NCBI GenBank assembly: GCA_016223165.1
Contig: JACRPO010000009.1
Coordinates: forward strand, 992,001-1,056,000
From: Burkholderiales bacterium
GTDB taxonomy: Bacteria > Pseudomonadota > Gammaproteobacteria > Burkholderiales > Burkholderiaceae_C
Direction of reading: 5' to 3'
Length of the DNA stretch: 64,000 nt
Below the pieces are notes generated by a model. It was not told the origin of the DNA, ran no database searches, and was given only the letters and a program-made list of their open reading frames with translations. Each line of letters begins with the position of its first letter. Position 1 is the stretch's first letter. A program made the translations under genes and the position numbers. Shown piece after piece: positions 46,271 to 53,480 of this stretch.

Positions 46271-48358
46271 GTGGGAATCACTCTCTTCAGGCGCCCTGCG
46301 CCCCGCAAGGAAGACGCGGACTCCGAGTTCGCGGCCACCGTGGCCACGCTGCCTCCGGGGGCGGAAGCGGCCGTGCCGCTGCCGCCGGTCGGGGCGGACA
46401 GCGGTGCTTCCGATTCACTGCCCCCCGACTCGCTCACCTTCGACTCCCAGCCCTTCGATTCGCAACCCTTCGATTCGCAGCTGCCGGACTCGGTGCCGCC
46501 TGATTCGCAGCCGTTCGCGATCTCCGACCCACCGAAGACGCCGCCGGGTCCGTTCGATCCCCATCCGCCGCAGGAACTGCCCGCCTACCTGGGCGGCCAA
46601 CCGGCACCCGCCGCCGCGCCTGCGCCCCCTGCCGAGGAGCCCCAGGGCGCGCTGCCCATGGCCGACCAGCCGACCATCGCGCAGGTCGGCCGTTATGCGC
46701 TCAAGCGCCACCTCGGGCTCGGCGGGCTCGGCCAGGTGCACGAGGCCTGGGACCCGCTGCTCTCGCGCACGGTGGCGATCAAGACGCTGCAGTTCGAGTC
46801 CGACCCGCGCACGCGCAACTCGCTCGACCGCCTCTTCCTCAACGAGGCGCGTGCCGTGGCGGGCCTCTCGCACCCCAACATCGTCACCGTCTACGACGCC
46901 GGCCTCTCGCCGCAGGGCGTGTACCTGGCGATGGAGCGGCTGCAGGGCAAGGACCTGCGCCAGAAGCTTGCCGAGGGCTGGAAGCCCGGCCCCGCCGTCG
47001 TCGCGCAGCTCGTGCGGCGCGTCGCCGATGCGCTCGCCTATGCGCACGCACGCGGCGTCGTGCACTGCGACATCAAGCCCGGCAACATCTTCATCACCGG
47101 CAGCGACAAGCCCAAGGTGCTCGACTTCGGCATCGCACGCGTCGCGCACGGGCGTGCCGTCCCGGCCGCGCTGCAGGGCACCGTCGCCGGCTCGCCGCAT
47201 TACCTCGCGCCCGAGCAGCTGCTCGGCAAGGACGTCGACGCGCGCACCGACATCTACTCGCTCGGCGTCGTCTTCTACGAGCTGCTGTCCGGCCGGCGTG
47301 CCTTCGGCGGCGACTCGGTCGAGCAGATCACGACCGCCGTGCTCACCAACCACCCGGCGCCGGCGCACATGATCCGTTCCGGCGTGCCCGAGGCGCTCGC
47401 CGCCATCGCCGCGCGTGCGATGGCGCGCGACCCCGAGGCCCGCTACGCCACCGCCAGCGAGATGGCCGCCGACATCCGCAACTGGTTCGAGCAGCCCCGC
47501 CCGGCCGGCTCGGCGCGTTCCGAGCGCGCCGAGGCGCGGCGCGCGAAGCAGGCTGCGCTCGCCGCCACGCCCGCGGGCCCGCGCCGCTGGCCCTGGGCGC
47601 TGGCCGGTGCATCGGCGGCGCTCGTCGGCATCCTGGTGGTCGGGCTGGTCCTTGTGCTGCGGCCCGGCCAGCGCCCGGCGACCCCGCCGACGGCGGCCGC
47701 CGCGCCGACCACCGGTGCGCCGGGAGCCAACACGCCCGAGGCCGCGCTCGGGCGCGACGGCGACGTGGTCATGAGCGGCGGCGTGCCCATCGTCGATGCC
47801 GCGCCCGCGGCGGCCACGGCGGCGCCAGGCTCGAGCGCGCCCGCCACGCTCACCGCACCTACGGCGCCCTCGCCGGCCGCCGCCGCGGCGCCGAACGGCT
47901 CCGCCGGCGCGTCCACCGCGGCCTCGCCGCCGGCGACCGTGCCGGGCACAGCGGCGCGCGACAGCGCCGGCAGCGCGCCTTCGACAGCAGGCACGACAGC
48001 AGCCACGACAGCCGCCGCCACCGCCAAGCCGGCGCAGCCGGCGCCGCGCAACAACGCCACCACCCCGCGTACTGCCAATACGCGCGACGCCGCGCGCAAG
48101 ACTGCCCAGGCCTCAGCCGCCGGTGCCGCCGCTGCGGCCGCCGCCGCGACCGGCACGCTGCACCTGGCCATCAGCCCCTGGGGCGAGATAGAGGTCGACG
48201 GCCGGGGCGCCGGCACGACGCCGCCGCTGACGCAGCTCACGCTGTCGGCGGGCTCGCACAACATCACCATCCGCAACGCCGACTTCCCGCCGTTCAGCAT
48301 CGCGGTGCAGGTGCAGGCCGACAAGCCGGTGGTCGTGCGGCATCGCTTCGGGCAATGA
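46271..48358 (+). CDS. Transmembrane Ser/Thr protein kinase with C-terminal PEGA domain
   Basis: The protein has 695 residues from a GTG. The N-terminal ~135 residues are Pro/Ser/Asp-rich with repeats read as DSQPFDSQPFDS. The Hanks-type kinase domain (about 140-410) has the glycine loop LGLGGLGQVHEA, Lys171 in VAIKTL, Asp267 in HCDIKPGN and DFG in LDFGIARV. A membrane helix (about 446-466), a long Ala/Thr/Pro-rich stalk and a C-terminal PEGA-like domain (about 625-695) follow. All catalytic residues are present. The gene overlaps a lipoprotein gene, suggesting joint function at the envelope. Confidence 0.88.
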   Translation: MGITLFRRPAPRKEDADSEFAATVATLPPGAEAAVPLPPVGADSGASDSLPPDSLTFDSQPFDSQPFDSQLPDSVPPDSQPFAISDPPKTPPGPFDPHPPQELPAYLGGQPAPAAAPAPPAEEPQGALPMADQPTIAQVGRYALKRHLGLGGLGQVHEAWDPLLSRTVAIKTLQFESDPRTRNSLDRLFLNEARAVAGLSHPNIVTVYDAGLSPQGVYLAMERLQGKDLRQKLAEGWKPGPAVVAQLVRRVADALAYAHARGVVHCDIKPGNIFITGSDKPKVLDFGIARVAHGRAVPAALQGTVAGSPHYLAPEQLLGKDVDARTDIYSLGVVFYELLSGRRAFGGDSVEQITTAVLTNHPAPAHMIRSGVPEALAAIAARAMARDPEARYATASEMAADIRNWFEQPRPAGSARSERAEARRAKQAALAATPAGPRRWPWALAGASAALVGILVVGLVLVLRPGQRPATPPTAAAAPTTGAPGANTPEAALGRDGDVVMSGGVPIVDAAPAAATAAPGSSAPATLTAPTAPSPAAAAAPNGSAGASTAASPPATVPGTAARDSAGSAPSTAGTTAATTAAATAKPAQPAPRNNATTPRTANTRDAARKTAQASAAGAAAAAAAATGTLHLAISPWGEIEVDGRGAGTTPPLTQLTLSAGSHNITIRNADFPPFSIAVQVQADKPVVVRHRFGQ
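46439..46480 (+). repeat. 15-nt tandem repeat in the kinase N-terminus
   Basis: TTCGACTCCCAGCCC, TTCGATTCGCAACCC and a partial TTCGATTCGCAG are read as FDSQP repeats. Confidence 0.8.
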
Positions 48359-48804
48359 GTCCGGCGCCCAGCCTGCCGCCTTCGCCCGCCCGCCCGGCCG
48401 GCGCCGCACTGCCGGCGCTCCTGGCCCTGCTGGTGCTGGCGGCCGGCTGCGCGCCCGTCGTGCCGGCCAAGCCGCCGCCGCCGCCCACGCTCGCCGAACT
48501 GATGCAGCGGCCCGGCGAGCGCGCGCTCGTCGAGGGCATCCGCCACTACGACGAGGGCCAGTACGTGCAGGCCGAGACGCAGCTGCGCAAGGCGCTCGCC
48601 GCCGGCCTCGCCGACGCGCGCGACCGCGCCAGCGCGCACAAGCTGCTCGCCTTCATCACCTGCACGAGCGACCGCCTGGCCGACTGCGCCGCCGAGTTCA
48701 CTGCCGCGCGCGCCGCCGACCCGCACTTCCAGCTCAGCCGCTCCGAGTCGGGCCACCCCGTGTGGGGCCCGGTCTACCGCCGCACCTTGGCGCCCGGCCC
48801 GTAG
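48355..48804 (+). CDS. TPR-like lipoprotein coupled to the kinase (possibly TssQ-like)
   Basis: The protein has 149 residues with a lipoprotein signal (LLALLVLAAGC, lipid-attached Cys near residue 32) and a Pro-rich spacer. A helical, TPR-like part (IRHYDEGQYVQAETQLRKAL, then KLLAFITC) and the C-terminal SGHPVWGPVYRR follow. It overlaps the kinase gene by 4 bp (ATGA). It resembles lipoproteins annotated as TssQ, T6SS-associated, which sit beside Hanks kinases. No secretion genes are in the window, so I give that name with low confidence. Confidence 0.7.
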   Translation: MSPAPSLPPSPARPAGAALPALLALLVLAAGCAPVVPAKPPPPPTLAELMQRPGERALVEGIRHYDEGQYVQAETQLRKALAAGLADARDRASAHKLLAFITCTSDRLADCAAEFTAARAADPHFQLSRSESGHPVWGPVYRRTLAPGP

Positions 48805-48843
48805 CCGGGCCGCCGCGGGGGCGGCCGGTATCATGCGGCGCCC

Positions 48844-49368
48844 ATGCAAAGCACCCTGGCCCAGCGCGGCGCGCCAGCGCCCATGGCGCGCGACGCACCT
48901 GCGGTGGTCCACCGCCTGCCGCTGCGCGTGTACTGGGAAGATACCGACGCCGGCGGCATCGTGTTCTACGCCAACTACCTGAAGTTCTTCGAGCGCGCGC
49001 GCACCGAGTGGTTGCGCGCGCTCGGCGTGCAGCAGCAGGCGATGCGCGAGCGCACCGGCGCCATCTTCGTCGTCACGCACACGTCGATGCGCTTCCGTGC
49101 ACCGGCGCGGCTGGACGACGCACTGCAAGTGACCGTGGCCGTGCGCCACACCGGCCGCGCCAGCCTGGAGGTGGCGCAGCAGGCCTGGCGCGTGCAACGA
49201 CCCCCGGCAGCCTGGCCGCCGCACGCCGACGAGCCCGAGCCGCACGGCAATGCCGAACCGGATCGCGAGACCCTTCTCGTCGACGGCGACGTGCGCATCG
49301 GCTGTGTCGATGCCGCCTCGCTGCGCCCCTGCCGCATTCCCGCGGACATCCTCGAGCTCCTGCCATGA
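48844..49368 (+). CDS. ybgC: YbgC acyl-CoA thioesterase of the Tol-Pal locus
   Basis: The protein has 174 residues with a hotdog 4HBT domain. The catalytic motif WEDTDAGGIVFYANYLKFFERART has Asp and the usual YANYL helix. In E. coli YbgC is encoded in front of tolQ and hydrolyses short acyl-CoA or acyl-ACP thioesters. Its stop overlaps the tolQ ATG. A Pro/Glu-rich insert (about 118-140) is longer than in E. coli. Confidence 0.93.
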   Translation: MQSTLAQRGAPAPMARDAPAVVHRLPLRVYWEDTDAGGIVFYANYLKFFERARTEWLRALGVQQQAMRERTGAIFVVTHTSMRFRAPARLDDALQVTVAVRHTGRASLEVAQQAWRVQRPPAAWPPHADEPEPHGNAEPDRETLLVDGDVRIGCVDAASLRPCRIPADILELLP

Positions 49369-50090
49369 ACCAGAACCTTTCCATTACCGCGCTCATCCTG
49401 CAGGCCAGCCCCGTCGTGCAGGTGGTCATCGCCGGCCTCGCGCTCACCTCGCTCGTCAGCTGGGCGGTCATCTTCGCCAAGCTGTTCGGCATTCGGCGCG
49501 TGCGCGGCGGCAACGAAGGCTTCGAACGCGAGTTCTGGTCCGGCCGCAGCCTCACCGAGATGAACCAGGCCATCGGCAGCAAGCCGAGCACGGCGCCGAT
49601 GGAGCGCATCTTCGCCAGCGGCATGCGCGAGTTCCTGAAGCTGCGCGAGCGGCGGCTCGACGCCGCGGCGCAGCTCGACGGCGCCCGCCGCGCCATGCGC
49701 GCCAGCTACCAGCGCGAGCTCGACGTCGTCGAGAGCAACCTCAGCTTCCTCGCCTCGGTCGGCTCGGTCAGCCCCTATGTCGGCCTCTTCGGCACCGTGT
49801 GGGGGATCATGCATGCCTTCGTCAACTTCGGCACCCTTCAGCAGGTGACGCTGGCGAGCGTCGCCCCGGCCATCGCCGAGGCGCTCATCGCCACCGCGAT
49901 CGGCCTCTTCGCCGCCATCCCCGCGGTCGTGGCCTACAACCGGCTGGCGCGCGACATCGATCGCATCGCCATCCAGCTCGAGACCTTCATCGAGGAGTTC
50001 ACCAACATCCTGCAGCGCAACGTCGGGGCCGGCCAGGTGTCGGCGACGACGCAGATCCACACCACCGGCGCGCCGGCGGGGGTGCGCTGA
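49365..50090 (+). CDS. tolQ: TolQ, inner-membrane motor protein
   Basis: The protein has 241 residues with three membrane helices (about 15-38, 135-158 and 168-190). The conserved GSVSPYVGLFGTVWGIMHAF and ALIATAIGLFAAIPAVVAYN are typical of TolQ/ExbB/MotA proteins. It forms the proton-driven motor with TolR and drives TolA during outer-membrane constriction. The position after ybgC identifies it as TolQ, not ExbB. Confidence 0.96.
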   Translation: MNQNLSITALILQASPVVQVVIAGLALTSLVSWAVIFAKLFGIRRVRGGNEGFEREFWSGRSLTEMNQAIGSKPSTAPMERIFASGMREFLKLRERRLDAAAQLDGARRAMRASYQRELDVVESNLSFLASVGSVSPYVGLFGTVWGIMHAFVNFGTLQQVTLASVAPAIAEALIATAIGLFAAIPAVVAYNRLARDIDRIAIQLETFIEEFTNILQRNVGAGQVSATTQIHTTGAPAGVR

Positions 50091-50091
50091 G

Positions 50092-50523
50092 ATGCCCGCC
50101 GTCGCGGGCCGAGGCGGCGGCCATCGCCGCCGCAGCATCGGCGAGATCAACATGGTGCCGTTCATCGACGTGATGCTGGTTCTGCTCGTCATCTTCATGG
50201 TCACCGCGCCGCTCATCACCACCGGCGTCGTCGACCTGCCCTCGGTGGGCAAGAGCGCGCAGCGGCCGACCAAGGTGATCGAGGTCATCGTCGGCGCCGA
50301 CGAGCAGCTGCGCCTGAAGGTCGACGGCGGCGAGCCGGCCGCGGCGACGCTGCGCGACCTCGTCGCGCGCGTGCGCCAGGGCCAGGGCAACGATGCCGAC
50401 GCACCGGTGGTCATCAGTGCCGACCGCAGCGTGCGCTACGAGAGCGTCGTGAAGGTGATGGACACCTTGCAGCGCGCCGGCGTGCGACGCGTCGGCCTGT
50501 CGGTCAAGCAGGCGACGAGTTGA
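50092..50523 (+). CDS. tolR: TolR, proton-channel partner of TolQ
   Basis: The protein has 143 residues with one N-terminal helix holding the conserved Asp in NMVPFIDVMLVLLVIFMV. The periplasmic domain includes PVVISADRSVRYESVVKVMD. It works with TolQ in the Tol motor. The start is one base after the tolQ stop, so the two are co-translated. Confidence 0.96.
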   Translation: MPAVAGRGGGHRRRSIGEINMVPFIDVMLVLLVIFMVTAPLITTGVVDLPSVGKSAQRPTKVIEVIVGADEQLRLKVDGGEPAAATLRDLVARVRQGQGNDADAPVVISADRSVRYESVVKVMDTLQRAGVRRVGLSVKQATS

Positions 50524-50617
50524 GAAGTCGCTCGATCTCCGAGCCGGCCACGCGCCCAGGGATTGCCGGCATCGCAGGCACTGAACCGAACGTGGCCCCG
50601 CCGATCACACCCGAGCC

Positions 50618-51457
50618 ATGAACGCCGCCTCCTCGCAATCGAAGTCGCTGCTGCCCCGTGACCCTGGCGGCACCGGCGCCGGCATCGCGATGTCGCTCGG
50701 CGTGCACGCGCTCTTGCTGGCGGCGCTGGCCGGCGTGGTGCAGTGGCGCACGCAGACGCCCTCGGTGGCCGCCGCCGAGCTGTGGTCGAGCGTGCCCGAG
50801 GTCGCGGCAGCGCCGCCAGCCCCCGCACCGGCACCCGCCCCGGCACCGGCCCCCGTGCCGGCACCCGCGCCGCCACCGCCACCGCCCGCCGTCGCCACAC
50901 CCAAGCCGCCGGACATCGCCGTCGAACAGGCGGCGCGCCAGCGCGCCGAGCGCGAACGGCAAGAGAGGCAGGAGCGTGAGCTGCGCGAACAACGCGAACG
51001 CCAGGAACGCCAGGAGCGCGAGCAACGCGAGCGCCGCGAGCGGCAGGAACGCGAACGCGCCGCGGCGCAGGAGCGCCAGCAGGCCGAGGCAACGATGCGG
51101 GCGCGCGAGGAGCAGTTGCGCCGCATCACGCAGGCGGCCGGCACCTCCGGCACCACGCCCACGGGCACGGCGGCGCGCGACGCCGCCCCTTCGGCGAACT
51201 ACGTCGGGCGCCTGGCCGCGCTGATCCGCAGCAACTCGGTCTTCACCGGCGAGGTCAGCGGCAACCCGGCCGCCGAGGTGGAAGTGCGCACGGCCGCCGG
51301 TGGCGCCATCCTCTCGCGGCGCCTCGTCAAGAGCAGCGGCAACGCCGCCTGGGACGACGCCGTGCTGCGCGCCATCGACCGCACCGGCAAGCTGCCGCCC
51401 GACACCGACGGCCGCGTGCCGGCCGCGCTGATCATCGCGTTTCGGCCGAAGGAGTGA
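50618..51457 (+). CDS. tolA: TolA, periplasm-spanning Tol protein
   Basis: The protein has 279 residues. It has an N-terminal membrane helix (about 20-38), an Ala/Pro stretch and a long Glu/Arg/Gln-rich helical domain (about 104-175). The C-terminal TonB-like domain is GRLAALIRSNSVFTG to AALIIAFRPKE. It links the TolQR motor to outer-membrane partners. tolB and pal, which usually follow, are not here: the next gene is on the other strand and overlaps the tolA end by 26 bp. Confidence 0.93.
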   Translation: MNAASSQSKSLLPRDPGGTGAGIAMSLGVHALLLAALAGVVQWRTQTPSVAAAELWSSVPEVAAAPPAPAPAPAPAPAPVPAPAPPPPPPAVATPKPPDIAVEQAARQRAERERQERQERELREQRERQERQEREQRERRERQERERAAAQERQQAEATMRAREEQLRRITQAAGTSGTTPTGTAARDAAPSANYVGRLAALIRSNSVFTGEVSGNPAAEVEVRTAAGGAILSRRLVKSSGNAAWDDAVLRAIDRTGKLPPDTDGRVPAALIIAFRPKE

Positions 51458-52664
51458 CCTCGCTCTGCGCTGCCGCCGGGGCGGCAGTAGTGGTCGTGGT
51501 CGTGTTCCCGTTGATCGTGGCAGCGGCGGAGGTCATCGGCGCCGCCGACGCGCTGCCGACGCGCACCGAGTAGCGGGCGACGAAGCTGCGGTCGATGTGG
51601 TCCTTCAACCACCACAGCCAACGCCCCTCGGCTGTCCAGCCGCCGCGGTTGGCGATGGCGCGCCGCCGCCCGCACGACAGCAGGTTCAGCGTCTTCTCCT
51701 GCGGCATGTGCCGCTTGAGCGGTGCCCCCGAGCAGAAGGCACGCAGGTTGCCCTGCAACGGCGGCCCGGCGCGCACCGCGTAGACGCCGCTTCTCGGGTG
51801 CGGCGCGTCGATGCGCGTGGCCACGTCGCCGACGGCAAACACCTCGGGATGCGAGCCGCTTTGCTGCGTCGGGCCGGTGACGATGAATCCATGCCCATCG
51901 AGCGCGAGCCCGCTGCCGGCAAGCCAGGGTGGCGCCTCGCTGCCGGTGGCCAGCACCGGTGCGTCGCAGGCCAGGCGAGCCCCCGAAGCGAGGACGACCG
52001 CGTCGGCTCGAATCTCGACGCAGGTGTCGCGGAAAAGCGTGATGCGCGCCCGCTCGAGGGCCCGCTCGGCGTGGCGGGCCACCGACTCGGGGTAGCCGGG
52101 CAGCACGCGATCACCACCGAGCACGAGGGCGACGCGGCCGGGCTCGCCGCCCAGCAGCCCGAAGCGGAACTGGAACGCCAGCGCCAGCTCCACGCCTGCG
52201 GCGCCACCGCCGATGACCACCACGTCGAGGGCCTGCCGCGATGCGGCATCGAGCATGTCCTCGACATCGGCGAGAAAGTGCTCGATCGGGCGCACGAAGA
52301 GCGCGTGCTGGCGCGCGCCCGCGACGCGCCCGCGGTCCATCTCCGAGCCGGTGTCGATCGACATCACGTCGTAGCCGAGCACCTGCCCGTTGGCCAGGCG
52401 CACGAGGCGGCGCACGGCGTCCAGGCCCACGGCGGCCGTCTCGAGCACCTGCACGCCCGCGGCAGCGGCCAGCGGCGCGAGCTGGATCGCCGCCTGCTCG
52501 GCACGGTAGTGGCCGGCAATGACGCCCGGCACCATGCCCGAATACATCTGGCGCATGAACGGCGTGACGAGCGTCACCTCGGCGGCGGCAAATCGTTCGC
52601 GGGCCATCTCGCGCAGCACGTGCACGTGGGCGTGGCCGCCGCCCAGCAGAAGGAGTCTCTTCAC
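51432..52664 (-). CDS. NAD(P)/FAD-dependent oxidoreductase (NDH-2/SelD N-terminal type)
   Basis: The protein has 410 residues from a GTG overlapping the upstream stop (GTGA). The FAD motif LLLGGGHAHVHVL is followed by YSGMVPGVIAGHY, a second Rossmann motif VVVIGGGAAGVELA and VFAVGDVATR. This pattern belongs to the pyridine-nucleotide-disulfide oxidoreductase branch that in other bacteria is fused in front of selenide-water dikinase (SelD). Here it stands alone without SelD. It may be a type II NADH:quinone or sulfide:quinone-like dehydrogenase. The C-terminus has a Thr-rich tail. Confidence 0.82.
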   Translation of the reverse strand: MKRLLLLGGGHAHVHVLREMARERFAAAEVTLVTPFMRQMYSGMVPGVIAGHYRAEQAAIQLAPLAAAAGVQVLETAAVGLDAVRRLVRLANGQVLGYDVMSIDTGSEMDRGRVAGARQHALFVRPIEHFLADVEDMLDAASRQALDVVVIGGGAAGVELALAFQFRFGLLGGEPGRVALVLGGDRVLPGYPESVARHAERALERARITLFRDTCVEIRADAVVLASGARLACDAPVLATGSEAPPWLAGSGLALDGHGFIVTGPTQQSGSHPEVFAVGDVATRIDAPHPRSGVYAVRAGPPLQGNLRAFCSGAPLKRHMPQEKTLNLLSCGRRRAIANRGGWTAEGRWLWWLKDHIDRSFVARYSVRVGSASAAPMTSAAATINGNTTTTTTAAPAAAQSEVTPSAETR

Positions 52665-53395
52665 GGGCCGAAGCGTAACCCGGCGACATGGGCCACCGAT
52701 TTGGCGCCGGTGTTGTCGGCGTCGGCGGCCACGATCACGGCCGCCAGCGGCGGCACCTGCACGCTCTCGTCGCCGAACGTGCGCCGCCAGTCCGCGGCCA
52801 CGTCGCGATCTTCGTCGAACCAGCGGCCGGCCGCGTCGGCCTGGTTGCGCAGCACGATCACGCGCACGCGGCGCGAGTAGGGGTTGGGCAGCACGGCCTC
52901 GCGCGCCTCGGTACGGCCCCACACCCAGCACAGGGTGGCCGCGGGCAGCGGCTCGCCTGCGCGGCTGCGCGCCATGCGCAGCACTTGGCGCTCGACGAAG
53001 GGCACCTGCTCGAGCGGCAGCTCGAAGGCGAGGCAGACCTTGGCCGCCGCATCGTCGCCCTCCTTGTGCGCCAGGTCGACGGCGGCATTGGGCCGCTCGA
53101 GGCGCCAGCTCCAGCGCAGGCGTGCCGGCGCCGCCTGGCCCGGCATGTCGAAGACGAGGTTGCCGTAGGAAGCCGCGGCCTCCAGGCGCACGGCCGGGCG
53201 GCCGTCGACCTCGGCGACGCCGTAGTGCGTGAGCGGGACCTTCTGCCGCGGCAGCGCGGCGACGCGCCAGCCCGGGCCGAGCTGCCCGCCCTCGGCGACG
53301 AGAGGGGTCGGCTGCGCCGGGGCGGCCGCGTGCAGCAGGGCCAGCCCGAGTGCGAACGCGACGGCGCGTGCGAGTGATCGAGTGCACGCGAGCAT
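52661..53395 (-). CDS. DUF3047 domain-containing secreted protein
   Basis: The protein has 244 residues from the ATG at 53395, which begins a signal peptide (AVAFALGLALLHAAAPAQ). The mature part has GWRVAALPRQKVPLTHYGV and RLRWSWRLERPNAAVD, then CWVWGRTEAREAVLPNPYS, as in DUF3047 proteins. Their function is unknown; they look like beta-rich periplasmic proteins. It is coupled to the downstream oxidoreductase gene by a GTGA overlap, so the two may work together. Confidence 0.78.
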   Translation of the reverse strand: MLACTRSLARAVAFALGLALLHAAAPAQPTPLVAEGGQLGPGWRVAALPRQKVPLTHYGVAEVDGRPAVRLEAAASYGNLVFDMPGQAAPARLRWSWRLERPNAAVDLAHKEGDDAAAKVCLAFELPLEQVPFVERQVLRMARSRAGEPLPAATLCWVWGRTEAREAVLPNPYSRRVRVIVLRNQADAAGRWFDEDRDVAADWRRTFGDESVQVPPLAAVIVAADADNTGAKSVAHVAGLRFGP

Positions 53396-53434
53396 GCGTG
53401 CGAAGGCGCCCGCACGAGCGCGCACGCGCGCCGC

Positions 53435-53458
53435 CACCGGCACCGGCACCGGCACCGG
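53435..53458. repeat. 4 x 6-nt tandem repeat
   Basis: Four copies of CACCGG lie between the DUF3047 and VTT-reductase genes. If an upstream start of DUF3047 were used, they would encode Val-Pro repeats. Confidence 0.85.
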
Positions 53459-53480
53459 TAGCCTGCCCTTGCCGGCCCGA

